Counted from the stretch's first letter, positions 19,041-29,202 are shown. The stretch is 64,000 nt of DNA from Rhodobacterales bacterium HTCC2255 (GCA_000153745.1 DS022282.1:478027-542026), one strand, 5' to 3'. Numbers and translations: made by a program. Notes: generated by a model not told the origin, from the letters alone.

Positions 19041-20507
19041 TTGAAAATTTTTAGTTTGTTTGCAATTCTTATCACTACACAATTAAATGCATCACCATTA
19101 TTTGAAAATTTATCAAATAATTTGCCAAACCATGCCTACTCAGGTGAATGGAATCACTTTGTGGGTGGTGGTGTCGCAGTCTTGGACTGCAATAATGACA
19201 ATCTACCTGATATTTTTGCTGCCGGAGGTACTTCTCCTTCAAAGCTTTTTGTAAATGAAAGTAATTTCAAATTTAGCGAAAAAAAATTGCAGGAAATAAC
19301 TGGTTCAACAGGTGCATATCCAATTGATATAAATGCTGATGGCTTCATGGATCTTTTCATTCTTCAATTAGGTCCAAATATCCTTCTTAAGGGTGGCCCT
19401 GACTGTAGCTTTTCTGATGCAACAAAAGAATTTAACATTTCCAATGAAGCCCAGTGGTCAACAGCTTTTACTGCATGGTGGCAAGATGATAAATTACCAT
19501 TTATGGCCGTAGGCAACTATGTTGATTTAAATGACCCAAAAGGCCCTTTTTTCGCATGTGATAGTCATCAAATATTAAAACCAAGCGGTAAGATCTATAA
19601 AAGTAATAAATTTGAACCTGGCTTTTGCGCACTTTCAATGCTCACAGCACAAGACGCGAGCGGAACAAAAAGGCTAAGAATTTCAAACGATAGGCAGTAT
19701 TATGTCCGAAATGGTTATGAACAAATGTGGGATTTGTCCGATCAAAGGTTTCTAGATGAGACCGATGGTTGGGATAAATTTTCTATCTGGGGCATGGGCA
19801 TTGCTAGTAGAGACATCACTGGTGATGGCAGAGACGAAGTCGTACTCACATCAATGGGTGACCAGTTATTAAGAATAGCAAATTCTGACGGGACTTATAA
19901 AAATGCACCCTTTGATATAGGAACATATGCACATAAGCCATATTTTGGTGATGATGGGCGCCCATCAACCGGTTGGCACGCACAATTTAGTGATATTAAT
20001 AATGATGGATTAGCAGATCTTTTTATAGCCAAAGGAAACGTTGACCAAATGCCCTCAAATGCAATTAAAGATCCCAATAATTTATTAATTCAGCAATCAA
20101 ATGGGTTATTTAATGAAGTTGGTTTGGATGCTGGGATAGCAAGTCTAGAAAGAAGTCGAGGTGCAGCTTTAGCTGACTTTGATCTTGATGGGCGGATTGA
20201 TATCCTGGTCATGAATAGAAGAGCGCCAATGGAGATTTACCGAAATATTACAAAGAATACTGGTAATTGGGTAGCTTTTCAATTGGTGCAAAAAGGTGGA
20301 AATAGAAACGCCATTGGGTCTAGAATAACTATCGGTAAAGACAGTCAGCAGGTCACAATTGGTGGCGGTCATGCTGGCGGCCAAGCGACACCAATCCATT
20401 TTGGCTTAGGAAATGCCAAGACTGCAACTATTAGCATCGAGTGGCCAGATGGATCGCTAACAAAGCACGAAACTAAAACAAACCAAATAATAAAAATTTA
20501 TCATTGA
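19041..20507 (+). CDS. secreted FG-GAP/VCBS beta-propeller protein with ASPIC/UnbV C-terminus (CRTAC1-like)
   Basis: A 488-aa exported protein with a signal peptide ending near LNASP. At least five calcium-binding FG-GAP motifs of the DxNxDGxxD type are visible: CNNDNLPDIF, DINADGFMDLF, DITGDGRDEV, DINNDGLADLF and DFDLDGRIDIL. The last ~85 residues form an ASPIC/UnbV domain (RNAIGSRITI, then TISIEWPDGS). The start is TTG, 2 bp after the xylR stop with GAAGG upstream, so it appears translationally coupled to the regulator. Its 3' end overlaps the convergent dihaem peroxidase gene by 7 bp. Its ligand is unknown. Confidence 0.85.
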   Translation: MKIFSLFAILITTQLNASPLFENLSNNLPNHAYSGEWNHFVGGGVAVLDCNNDNLPDIFAAGGTSPSKLFVNESNFKFSEKKLQEITGSTGAYPIDINADGFMDLFILQLGPNILLKGGPDCSFSDATKEFNISNEAQWSTAFTAWWQDDKLPFMAVGNYVDLNDPKGPFFACDSHQILKPSGKIYKSNKFEPGFCALSMLTAQDASGTKRLRISNDRQYYVRNGYEQMWDLSDQRFLDETDGWDKFSIWGMGIASRDITGDGRDEVVLTSMGDQLLRIANSDGTYKNAPFDIGTYAHKPYFGDDGRPSTGWHAQFSDINNDGLADLFIAKGNVDQMPSNAIKDPNNLLIQQSNGLFNEVGLDAGIASLERSRGAALADFDLDGRIDILVMNRRAPMEIYRNITKNTGNWVAFQLVQKGGNRNAIGSRITIGKDSQQVTIGGGHAGGQATPIHFGLGNAKTATISIEWPDGSLTKHETKTNQIIKIYH

Positions 20508-21823
20508 GGGTTTGGAATTTTAAGGCCACTTGGCACTGTTTCTGGAATGCCTAACCGCCCTTTTTGAGCTCTTGTATCTGTCAAAGTCCCTAGAAAAGCA
20601 AGAAGATCAGTAACCTCACCTTCAGAAATCATTACAGGCTTAATGGTTATTGAGTCTGCAATGGCTTTTACTTCACTTGCATCATCCATAATTTTCCAAT
20701 CATTGGTGTCATACTTTGTTAAAGTAACATTTGATTTATCATAATTAGCTAAAGCCAAATAAGGGTCTATGTGTGCACTTAAAAATGCCTCGAGTTCATT
20801 ATAGGCCCCCGCATGTCCCCATGGGCCAGTCAACTCAACATTTCGTAATGATGGTGTTCGAAATGCGTATTTATCTTTAATATTCCCTGTCACACGGAAG
20901 CGACCTAAATCACGCGAGTGGCTTTGAAATCTTGCCGCTTTTCCTGGGCCAACTTGGGGCTGCCCAGTTGCGTGAAATTGATGATCCGTAAATAATGCAC
21001 CAGCGTGGCAACTGGAACAATTCGCTTTACCATAAAATAATTCCATACCCTTTTCTTGGGAAATGCTTAAATCAAATCTACCTTGTAAAAAATCATCAAA
21101 TGGTGATGTATCAGATCTCCATTCAAATTCCATAAAAGCTGCAACAGCATTTGAAATATCAGTGAATTTGATATCTTGTGCTGTTTTAATGTGATCATAA
21201 GTATCAGTGAAAAAATCAGAATATTCAGGAATTGCTTGTACTCTTTTAGATATCAAGTCCCAAGCTCCACCTTTTCCAGTGAGAGTTCCTCGCCTTACAG
21301 CTTCAGAGATTTCGTTTTCTGAATAGTGACCAGCCATTTCATCTGCAGAGAGAACTGGGAACATTGTTTGGGCTGATATAATTGAATTAAAGCCTTTAAC
21401 CATTTCTTCTTCTAATGGTGTACGCAAGCCAGATGGCCGTGACAAATCCACTTGAACTCTTCCATCATGGAATAAGGTTTTGAATTGTTTTGCACCTAAA
21501 TTAAATAATGGTTGAGCATTTCGAGGTACTCTTTGCTCAGGGAGGTTTTCGTAATCTACAATTCGTTTGTTTCCAAGGCCCTTACCACCATCACCAAGAG
21601 ATAAGGATAATCCATCACCCGTACCTAAACTTGGATGATGGCAAGTAGCGCATGCGACTTCTTTGTTTCCAGATAAAATTGGATCATAAAATAAAAGTTG
21701 CCCTAACTTGGCCTCATTCTCATTAACAGATCTATAATCACTATCATCTAGGGGCAGTGGCAATTTGTTTGCTGAAACCTCTAAGCTAGTCAATATGAAG
21801 ATAAGAGTTACAAGAAAACGCAT
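20501..21823 (-). CDS. dihaem cytochrome c peroxidase / MauG-family protein
   Basis: A periplasmic dihaem c-type protein of 440 aa. A Sec signal (MRFLVTLIFILTSLEVSA) is followed by two haem attachment sites, CATCH at residues 58-62 and CSSCH at 269-273, the MauG/CcpA spacing. The family either reduces peroxide or, as in MauG and its relatives, oxidises tryptophan or other residues in partner proteins. The ATG at 21823 is preferred over a longer in-frame start because it begins the signal peptide. Convergent with, and overlapping, the FG-GAP protein gene. The function is unassigned. Confidence 0.86.
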   Translation of the reverse strand: MRFLVTLIFILTSLEVSANKLPLPLDDSDYRSVNENEAKLGQLLFYDPILSGNKEVACATCHHPSLGTGDGLSLSLGDGGKGLGNKRIVDYENLPEQRVPRNAQPLFNLGAKQFKTLFHDGRVQVDLSRPSGLRTPLEEEMVKGFNSIISAQTMFPVLSADEMAGHYSENEISEAVRRGTLTGKGGAWDLISKRVQAIPEYSDFFTDTYDHIKTAQDIKFTDISNAVAAFMEFEWRSDTSPFDDFLQGRFDLSISQEKGMELFYGKANCSSCHAGALFTDHQFHATGQPQVGPGKAARFQSHSRDLGRFRVTGNIKDKYAFRTPSLRNVELTGPWGHAGAYNELEAFLSAHIDPYLALANYDKSNVTLTKYDTNDWKIMDDASEVKAIADSITIKPVMISEGEVTDLLAFLGTLTDTRAQKGRLGIPETVPSGLKIPNPQ

Positions 21824-21970
21824 ATTTAAAATTCCACTCAACTTTATATACTTTAAAATTCCAGAAATAGAGAACATGGCTCAGGTATATGTGCAAGCTG
21901 TTTTGTTTGAATAGTACAAATAATTTGCAAAAAAAGTACATATTCTAACTATTAACCATGAGCAAAAAAA

Positions 21971-23029
21971 TTAAACTGCATTTTCCAACAATTTATTCAC
22001 CTCTTTTTGGTAAGGAGTTGCTCCCTCAGGAAGTTCTGGAATAATAACAGCATTTTCATATTTTAATTGCTTTATTAATACTGGAAGCAAACGTTTATAT
22101 GCACTAAATATTGATAATTCAGGCTTGGGAACATCATGTTTTATTAATTCATGGAGCTTTGGAAGATTATAGTATGGTACCATAGTAAACATATGATGTT
22201 CCAGATGATAATTCATATTTAAGTAGATAAAACGACTTATAGGGTTCATCAGCACAGTCCGTGTATTTAAACGATGATCCGACACATTTTCAGCAAGACC
22301 AAGATGCTGCAAAACCCCTGTTAAAACATGATGCCAAGCGCCATAAAGTCTTGGCAGGCCAACAACCATAAGAGGTAATATTGAACTCAAATTTAAGCAC
22401 AGTAAAATAATACACAAATAAATTAACAACCATATTCTAGCTATTAAAAAAACTTTAGCATAATCTTTAGTTCTCACATATGTAGTCTCTTCAGCATTTA
22501 TACGTCCACTGGCGTGCAACAAAATTCTTTTGAATGCTTCAAACACATCAATTATTCCAAACAGATTTAAAATAATTCTTCTTAGATCAGGTGGGCGCAT
22601 TGCAACAATTTCAGGATCTCGGCCAACAATTATTGTATCAGTGTGATGTCTTACGTGGCTTGAACGCCAAGCAACCGGATTTCTCATCATCATAAAACAT
22701 GCAATTTGGTATACAATCTCATTCATCCATAGTGTTTTAAATGCTGTCTTATGCCCACATTCATGCCATCTAGCGTCAGCTGCTGATCCATACAGCACTC
22801 CATAGGTCATCCAGAATGGCACTGATATCAATGATGGGGACAATAAAATAGCTATGTAAACGGTGATAGCCATTACACCAAGCCAAATTAAAGTATCTCG
22901 AAGAGCTAGTTTATCAGATTTTTCCATTAGAATACGGATATCATTTATATCAACTTCTGGCCGAAACCACCTCACATTCTTCACATCTTTATGTTCAGAG
23001 TTTCCTATAAGGGAATATTTGTTTTCCAT
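21971..23029 (-). CDS. membrane fatty-acid desaturase
   Basis: A membrane di-iron enzyme of about 352 aa with three histidine boxes: HECGH (residues 89-93), HVRHH (125-129) and HLEHH (275-279), separated by hydrophobic segments. It would introduce a double bond in acyl lipids, or act as a related hydroxylase. The start is uncertain: in-frame TTG 23065 and ATG 23050 lie upstream, and none has a clear ribosome site; 23029 gives a soluble N-terminus. Flanked by genes without obvious lipid roles. Confidence 0.83.
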   Translation of the reverse strand: MENKYSLIGNSEHKDVKNVRWFRPEVDINDIRILMEKSDKLALRDTLIWLGVMAITVYIAILLSPSLISVPFWMTYGVLYGSAADARWHECGHKTAFKTLWMNEIVYQIACFMMMRNPVAWRSSHVRHHTDTIIVGRDPEIVAMRPPDLRRIILNLFGIIDVFEAFKRILLHASGRINAEETTYVRTKDYAKVFLIARIWLLIYLCIILLCLNLSSILPLMVVGLPRLYGAWHHVLTGVLQHLGLAENVSDHRLNTRTVLMNPISRFIYLNMNYHLEHHMFTMVPYYNLPKLHELIKHDVPKPELSIFSAYKRLLPVLIKQLKYENAVIIPELPEGATPYQKEVNKLLENAV

Positions 23030-23191
23030 AATTAAATTGTTAATTAGCATGTAGGTAAAGGTCAATAATCATACCTTATAAGTGCATTTAAAACAATTAG
23101 CATTAGATGTAGTCTTTGGGAAATATCTAGTTATCATTTAGTATTTTTAGCCTATGATATAAATGTAATTTTAGAAAAATATAGGTTTTAT

Positions 23192-24343
23192 ATGTTAACC
23201 GATCTCGACTTATTGGAATTATCTGAATTTCGAAGAGAACTTCATCAATACCCAGAATTGTCTGGGTATGAACTAGAAACTTCTAAAAAGATTTTAACCG
23301 CTTTAAAAGAGATGGGGCCTTCTCAAATTATAGATAAAATGGGGGGATATGGATTAGCTGCAATATTTGATAGTCAAAAGAAAGGTCCCACAATACTTTT
23401 TCGAGCTGAGTTAGATGCTTTGCCTATTCAAGAAAAAAACAATTTGCCTTGGGCCTCTAAGTTGCCCGGAGTAAGCCACACTTGTGGTCATGATGGCCAT
23501 ATGACAATGCTTTTAGCTTTGGGTAGAGTAATTTCACGCAACCCAATAAAATGTGGTAAAGTGGTGTTAATGTTTCAACCATCAGAAGAAAATGGTCAGG
23601 GAGCAAGAGCGGTTGTATCTGACGCGCGGTATAAACAAATTAAACCTGATTTAGCATTTGCAATTCATATAGAACCAGGGCGACCATTTGGTTATGTCTC
23701 TACACGCCCTGGCTTGATAAATTGTGCATCTCTTGGATTAAAGATTACCCTTAATGGTAAAACTGCCCATGCAGCTGATCCAAGTGACGGAATATCACCA
23801 TCCCTTGCAGTTGCAGAATTTATACAAAAAATAGCCAAATTTAATCATGGTGACGAACTAAATAATAATTTTAAATTGACTACTATTACACATGTTCAAA
23901 TCGGCGAGCAATCATTTGGGATATCTCCTGGAGACGCTTCAATATTTGTTACTCTTCGAACATCAAATGATGATAGTTTATCCCAACTTGATAAAGATGT
24001 GCGTGAATTAGTATCAAATATTTCTACAAAATTTGAACTAACCTTTGATTTTGAGATCTTTGACCATTTTGCAGCGTCAATTAATGATAAAGAAGCACAT
24101 GATATTGCGGTTGATGCAATGAAGGCTTTGAATATAAATTATGGGAGTATTGGTGTGCCTATGCGTGCATCTGAAGATTTTGGTATATTTGGCATGCAAT
24201 CAAGAGCAGCAATGTTATGCCTGGGTCCAGGTGAGGATTATGCAGCGCTTCACAACCCTGACTATGATTTTAATGATGACCTCATTCCAATAGGAACAGG
24301 TATCTTTGAACGTATAACGAGGGATTTACTTGGAACTTATTAA
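23192..24343 (+). CDS. M20D amidohydrolase (hippurate hydrolase / IAA-amino acid hydrolase-like)
   Basis: Hydrolyses an N-acyl or amide bond of an amino acid conjugate. The 383-aa protein has the M20D metal motif HTCGHDGHM (C98, H100, H103), PSEENGQGA with the catalytic glutamate, FAIHIEPGRP, and GKTAHAADPSDGISP in the dimerisation domain. It lacks a signal peptide, so it is cytoplasmic. Monocistronic; divergent from the desaturase gene. The substrate is not deducible. Confidence 0.86.
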   Translation: MLTDLDLLELSEFRRELHQYPELSGYELETSKKILTALKEMGPSQIIDKMGGYGLAAIFDSQKKGPTILFRAELDALPIQEKNNLPWASKLPGVSHTCGHDGHMTMLLALGRVISRNPIKCGKVVLMFQPSEENGQGARAVVSDARYKQIKPDLAFAIHIEPGRPFGYVSTRPGLINCASLGLKITLNGKTAHAADPSDGISPSLAVAEFIQKIAKFNHGDELNNNFKLTTITHVQIGEQSFGISPGDASIFVTLRTSNDDSLSQLDKDVRELVSNISTKFELTFDFEIFDHFAASINDKEAHDIAVDAMKALNINYGSIGVPMRASEDFGIFGMQSRAAMLCLGPGEDYAALHNPDYDFNDDLIPIGTGIFERITRDLLGTY

Positions 24344-24440
24344 AAGAATTAGGCAATTATGATAAAAATATGTTGATTCAGCATAGATTTATAAACTTAC
24401 ATTTAATATCCGTCTTGTTCCCAGAAGAAATGTATTTTAA

Positions 24441-25235
24441 GTGAAACAAATGAAATTAAAAAATCCTTTCCGAAAAAAACGCAAATCAGTTTCAATTGTA
24501 AACCTAAATGGAATGATAGCAACTGGCCGTGGCTTGAATGACGCAGGTCTTGCCCCAGCGCTAGAAAAAGCATTTTCTAAAAAGCCTGATGCTGTGGCAT
24601 TGGTCATAAATTCACCTGGAGGCAGTCCAGTACAATCGTCGCTGATTGGTGCAAGAATTAGGCGTTTAGCTAATGAAAAAGATATCCCAGTATACGCATT
24701 TGTTGAAGATTTAGCTGCATCAGGCGGTTATTGGTTAGCAGCAAGCGCAGATGAAATTTATATTGATCCTTCCTCAGTTGTTGGCTCAATTGGTGTAATT
24801 TCAACAGGCTTTGGTCTTGACCAATTAATTAATAAACACGGCATAGAGCGAAGAGTTCATACTGCGGGAAACTCAAAATCAATGCTTGATCCATTTCAGC
24901 CTCAAAAGGATGAAGATATTAAACGTCTCAAAAAACTTCTAGAAGACGTTCATCAAAACTTTAAAGACCATATTTCTTCATGCCGTGGATCAAAACTGGC
25001 AGATAGGGACTTATTTACTGGTGAGATTTGGGTTGGTCAGAGAGCTATTGATGATGGTTTAGTAGATGGCATTGGTCATGTAATACCATTTTTTAAAGAA
25101 AAGTTTGGGGATAAGGTAAGCTTCAAAACATTCGGACAAAAAAAATCAATTCTTTCACGATTTGGCACAAAAATTTATGGTGATATTGGTCACAGCATTG
25201 AAGAACGCGCAGCTTTTGCACGCTTTGGAATGTAA
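24441..25235 (+). CDS. S49 family serine peptidase (SppA-like, short form)
   Basis: A 264-aa Ser-Lys dyad peptidase of the short SppA type. Nucleophile S94 in LAASGGYWLA; general base K146 in GNSKSMLDPF; INSPGGSP forms the oxyanion region. It lacks a cleavable signal or clear membrane anchor; the N-terminus is basic (FRKKRKS), so it may sit at the inner face of the membrane and degrade signal peptides or membrane-protein fragments. The listed start is GTG; an ATG 9 bp later is equally possible. Confidence 0.85.
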   Translation: MKQMKLKNPFRKKRKSVSIVNLNGMIATGRGLNDAGLAPALEKAFSKKPDAVALVINSPGGSPVQSSLIGARIRRLANEKDIPVYAFVEDLAASGGYWLAASADEIYIDPSSVVGSIGVISTGFGLDQLINKHGIERRVHTAGNSKSMLDPFQPQKDEDIKRLKKLLEDVHQNFKDHISSCRGSKLADRDLFTGEIWVGQRAIDDGLVDGIGHVIPFFKEKFGDKVSFKTFGQKKSILSRFGTKIYGDIGHSIEERAAFARFGM

Positions 25236-25289
25236 AATAAGATTCCTACTGTCTAAATATATAGTGCATGCCGCATAGAAGCAGTTGGG

Positions 25290-26105
25290 TTAATCCTTTG
25301 GGCTTCCAAAAGTTTGTGTCAGAATTAAGAAAACTGATGATATGATAATTAATATAGTTGAGATTGCAGCGATTGTTGGATCTATTTGGTCTCTTAAAGC
25401 TAAGAACATGCTACGCGTAATCGTTGAGTTATCTCCTCCAGATACAAAAAGAGAAATAATTACTTCATCAAATGATGTTAAAAATGAAATCAAAGACGCA
25501 GAAATAATCGAAAATTTAATTTGCGGCAAAGTAATTTCAAAGAAAGCACGCAACCTACTAGCACCAAGTGATCGTGCAACTTTCTCTTGATTCATATCGT
25601 AATTATTTAAGGCTGATAGAACAATAATTAGCACCAGTGGCATAGCTATCAATGAATGACCTAAAACCAATCCCAAAATACTATTAACCATTCCAAATTG
25701 CACATAAAAATAAAACAGTCCGATCGCGACAAGTATGACAGGAACCATCATTGGAGAAATCATTATTGGAAATAGAATACTACGCAATCGAGAGTTGCTA
25801 TTTACCAATCCATATGCTGCCATAATACCTAAAGGAGTTGCTAAAAAAATTGTCAGCACTCCAACTTTGACTGAAGTCCAAGTCGCCTGAAGCCAATCTA
25901 TTGAATAAAAGTAGTTCTCATACCAACGAGTTGAATAGTTCTTTGGTGGAAATTCTAAATACTGACTGTCAGAAAATGACATTGGAATAACAACAAGAGA
26001 TGGCACAACAAGTAAAAACAAAATTAGTAACGCTATAAAATATAACCAAATTCTGTCTTTTAATTTAATTTGTGTTTCTGAGACTGTATTATTTAAGATA
26101 CCCAT
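25290..26105 (-). CDS. potC: polyamine-type ABC transporter permease (PotC-like)
   Basis: An inner-membrane permease of 271 aa with six hydrophobic segments. The coupling loop is EKVARSLGASRLRAFFEITLPQ, the PotC pattern, and LISFLTSFDEVIISLF is typical of polyamine and related permeases. It begins 3 bp after potB and is the last gene of the operon. The substrate is assigned from family and neighbours only. Confidence 0.87.
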   Translation of the reverse strand: MGILNNTVSETQIKLKDRIWLYFIALLILFLLVVPSLVVIPMSFSDSQYLEFPPKNYSTRWYENYFYSIDWLQATWTSVKVGVLTIFLATPLGIMAAYGLVNSNSRLRSILFPIMISPMMVPVILVAIGLFYFYVQFGMVNSILGLVLGHSLIAMPLVLIIVLSALNNYDMNQEKVARSLGASRLRAFFEITLPQIKFSIISASLISFLTSFDEVIISLFVSGGDNSTITRSMFLALRDQIDPTIAAISTILIIISSVFLILTQTFGSPKD

Positions 26106-26108
26106 AAC

Positions 26109-27008
26109 TCAGCTCCTATTGCCTAATTGATCGATAGAAACAAGCTTGGAGGCAATAAATAGTATAATCATTGTTACCACTAAAAGCACTACACCAAGTG
26201 CACTTGCTGCTCCCCAGCTGAAATAAAGCTCTATATTATCTGATATTTTCATTGCAGCCATTATTACTTTGCCACCACCTAATAAAGCAGGAGTGACATA
26301 AAATCCTAAACATAAAACAAAAACAATCAACAAACCTGCAAACAATCCTGGTAAAGACAAAGGAAAGAAAACTGTCCAAAATGCACGCGTGGGAGTTGCA
26401 CCAAGATTTGCAGCAGCTTTCAGGCAATCCTTATCTATTGTTCTCATATTTGCATAAAGAGGTAAAATTAAAAATGGCAGCATGATATGCACCATACCAA
26501 TTAACGTCCCCGAAGTATTATGCACGAATTTGATGGGTTCAGACCATAAACCCCAATCTATTGCCAATGAATTGATCAAACCCTTCTTCTGCAGTAATAC
26601 TAACCAAGCATAAGTCCTCACTAAAAGACTTGTCCAAAATGGAATAAGCACACCAATCAAACAAATATTGGCCCACCTATTTGAAAGTTGAGACATAAAA
26701 TAAGTCAAAGGATATCCAAGTAGTACACAAATTAGAGTTGTTAAAATACTAATCTGAAATGTTGTTTTGAAAATTCTGAAATAGGCTTTGCTATTCCAAA
26801 TTCTCTCATAATTTTCCAAAGATAAAGTTTCATCACGCCCAATAAACGACATATAAAAGAGCCAGCCAATTGGGATAATAATTAACCCAAGCACAAGAGC
26901 CAAATAAGGCACGGTAAGACCGAAGAGTGTATACCGCTCTTTTCGATCCAATTGATCAAGCTCAATCTTATTAATATGCTCTTTGTTTAATATTGTTTTT
27001 GTCGCCAT
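26109..27008 (-). CDS. potB: polyamine-type ABC transporter permease (PotB-like)
   Basis: A 299-aa permease with six membrane segments and a ~25-residue hydrophilic N-terminal extension. The coupling loop is KAAANLGATPTRAFWTVFFPLS, typical of PotB. The FYVTPALLGGGK segment is characteristic of the PotB/PotH class. It lies 4 bp after potA. Confidence 0.87.
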   Translation of the reverse strand: MATKTILNKEHINKIELDQLDRKERYTLFGLTVPYLALVLGLIIIPIGWLFYMSFIGRDETLSLENYERIWNSKAYFRIFKTTFQISILTTLICVLLGYPLTYFMSQLSNRWANICLIGVLIPFWTSLLVRTYAWLVLLQKKGLINSLAIDWGLWSEPIKFVHNTSGTLIGMVHIMLPFLILPLYANMRTIDKDCLKAAANLGATPTRAFWTVFFPLSLPGLFAGLLIVFVLCLGFYVTPALLGGGKVIMAAMKISDNIELYFSWGAASALGVVLLVVTMIILFIASKLVSIDQLGNRS

Positions 27009-27012
27009 TACT

Positions 27013-28086
27013 TTATTCCACCAGAAAACTATCAGATTTTTTTAACCCGACTGTTACTGAGGCGCCCAAGGATGGCAGCTCCTCCATAGATGAAGTGCCA
27101 TTTGGAATACGCATGCGAAGTATCTGATCTCCATGAGTATTTGGATCAAGTTTAATCATTATCAATTGGCTTTCACCTTGATAGATAGATTCTATGACAG
27201 TTCCAGTGAAAGTGTTGCAATTATCAGTTTTTCCATTGGTCAAAAAGAGTTTTTCTGGACGAACAACTAGCAAAAAATCTCCATCTTTCTTAACTGAATG
27301 ATCAACCAGAATTTTAACATTACCAAGGTAAACATTTTTTTTGCTTACTTTTACGGAAAGCAAACTGCTTTCACCTATGAAATCTGCAATAAAAGCATTA
27401 TTTGGGTTTTGGTAAATCTCATTAGGCGTACCAAGTTGCATGAGACCACCACCATTTATAACAGCGATACGGTCTGACATCGTAAGGGCTTCTTTTTGGT
27501 CATGCGTCACATAAACAGTTGTCATATTTAAACTGTCATGAAGTTGGCGTAATTCAATTTGCATTTCTTCTCGTAGTTTTTTGTCTAGTGCAGATAAGGG
27601 TTCATCCATTAGAAGTATCTTAGGTTGAAAGACAATTGCTCTCGCTAACGCCACCCTTTGTCTTTGACCACCAGATAATTCAGCAACACCTCGATGACCC
27701 AATCCATCTAATTTGACTGTTTTTAAAGCCTCATTGACTGTATCTTTAATATCTTTTTTTGAAACACCCCGAAGCTTCTGTGGATAGCCAACATTTTGTT
27801 CTACATTCATATGAGGAAATAGTGCATAGTTTTGGAATACCATTCCAATATCTCGCAAATGTGGTGGTTTTAGCACTACTTCTTCTGTGCCAAATTTCAC
27901 ACTTCCGTAATCAGGACGCGTAAATCCAGCTAATACCATTAAAAGAGTTGTTTTTCCTGAGCCAGAGGGCCCTAGTAGGGTCAGAAACTCTCCTGAGTTG
28001 ACCTCAAGACTCACATCTTTTAGGGCAAAAAAATTACCATATGTTTTTGTAACATTTTCAATAGATATATTTAACGCATCAGACAT
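27013..28086 (-). CDS. potA: polyamine-type ABC transporter ATP-binding protein (PotA-like)
   Basis: ATPase of 357 aa with Walker A GPSGSGKTT, Q-loop [12 protein letters not shown], signature [10 protein letters not shown], Walker B ILLMDEPLSALD, and a C-terminal TOBE domain with LLVVRPEKL. It follows the binding-protein gene after a hairpin and precedes potB. Polyamine specificity is inferred from the set of homologues and the adjacent putrescine-oxidase-like gene. Confidence 0.88.
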   Translation of the reverse strand: MSDALNISIENVTKTYGNFFALKDVSLEVNSGEFLTLLGPSGSGKTTLLMVLAGFTRPDYGSVKFGTEEVVLKPPHLRDIGMVFQNYALFPHMNVEQNVGYPQKLRGVSKKDIKDTVNEALKTVKLDGLGHRGVAELSGGQRQRVALARAIVFQPKILLMDEPLSALDKKLREEMQIELRQLHDSLNMTTVYVTHDQKEALTMSDRIAVINGGGLMQLGTPNEIYQNPNNAFIADFIGESSLLSVKVSKKNVYLGNVKILVDHSVKKDGDFLLVVRPEKLFLTNGKTDNCNTFTGTVIESIYQGESQLIMIKLDPNTHGDQILRMRIPNGTSSMEELPSLGASVTVGLKKSDSFLVE

Positions 28087-28105
28087 ATTAAATTTTCTTT
28101 CATTT

Positions 28106-28134
28106 AAAAAGGGGAGAATGGATACCCTCCCCTT
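28106..28134 (-). terminator. hairpin with T-run between the polyamine binding-protein gene and potA
   Basis: On the minus strand AAGGGGAG...CTCCCCTT forms an 8-bp GC-rich stem with a 10-nt loop, followed by TTT after the stem (five T in total). It lies 10 bp after the binding-protein stop. Probable attenuator that lowers potABC relative to the binding protein. Confidence 0.75.
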
Positions 28135-28143
28135 GGTATTTTT

Positions 28144-29202
28144 TTATTCAGTCATCATTTCAGTGTACATTTCAGCTGCAATTGTGCGCCATTTTGCATA
28201 CCAATCTTGGCTAATAGTTAACTGATGTTTAGCATTTTCTGGATGACTTGGTAAGGCTCTTGCAAGATCATCTGGAATTAGGCCAAGCTCGTAAGTCTTT
28301 TTATTTGTTGGACCATAAGTAATATATTTTGCAAATTCTGCCATATACTCTGGTTTCATCATTTCATTAATGAACTCCATAGCTAGGTCTTTATTTGCTA
28401 TTCCTTTTGGAATTCCATAGCCTTCCCAATCCATAATACCAGTTTTATAGTCATATGATACTTTAGCCCCATCCTTTTTAGCTACATCAAAACGACCATT
28501 CCAGCCTGTTGTCATATCTACTTCGCCGTCTTTCATTAACTGCGCATGCATTGCACCAGAAGTCCACCATACATCTATATGATCCTTTATTGATCTAATT
28601 TTATCTAGTGCACGGTTTATTCCCTCTTCACTATCAAGAACAGTATAAACGTCTGCAATAGCAACACCATCTGCAAGTAATGCAGTTTCTAATTGGCCAT
28701 CAACTTTACTACGCATTGCTCTTGAACCAGGGAATTTTTTTGTATCGTAAAAGTCTGCCCAAGATCTTGGGCCATTTTCACCATATGTATCAGTATTCCA
28801 GGCCGCAACTACTGAAAAGATATCTGCTCCAGCACAGTAATCACTATACATCCCAGTTAAATGATTGCTTACGTCAATTACAGAATAATCTAATTTTTCA
28901 AGAACACCTTCAGCACCACCAGAAGCACAGCTACCAGCCCCACTTGAGAAAATGTCAAACTTATCCGCTCCCGACTTAACCATCAATTTAACGTCAGAAA
29001 TACCACCATAAGTATCTTCGTTGATTGTAATACCCATAGCTTCACCCGCGGGTTGGAAAATTCCAATTGATTGAGCATTTTGATATGCCCCTCCCCAGGA
29101 AACAATCCGTAAATCTTTTGCTATTGCTACGGATGGTAACGATAACATACCTGCCATGACAGCTGTCATAGCTATATTTTTATAGTTTTTCATAGTATTC
29201 AT
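28144..29202 (-). CDS. potD: polyamine-type ABC transporter periplasmic binding protein (PotD/PotF-like)
   Basis: A 352-aa type II periplasmic binding protein. A signal peptide ends near VAIAKD, and the mature N-terminus LRIVSWGGAYQNAQS is typical of the PotD/PotF-related solute-binding family. The ATG at 29202 follows GGGAG and starts the signal peptide; a longer in-frame ORF has no support. It lies downstream of a flavin oxidase of the gamma-glutamylputrescine type, which supports a polyamine substrate, but relatives also bind opines, spermidine analogues or other cations. Confidence 0.83.
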   Translation of the reverse strand: MNTMKNYKNIAMTAVMAGMLSLPSVAIAKDLRIVSWGGAYQNAQSIGIFQPAGEAMGITINEDTYGGISDVKLMVKSGADKFDIFSSGAGSCASGGAEGVLEKLDYSVIDVSNHLTGMYSDYCAGADIFSVVAAWNTDTYGENGPRSWADFYDTKKFPGSRAMRSKVDGQLETALLADGVAIADVYTVLDSEEGINRALDKIRSIKDHIDVWWTSGAMHAQLMKDGEVDMTTGWNGRFDVAKKDGAKVSYDYKTGIMDWEGYGIPKGIANKDLAMEFINEMMKPEYMAEFAKYITYGPTNKKTYELGLIPDDLARALPSHPENAKHQLTISQDWYAKWRTIAAEMYTEMMTE

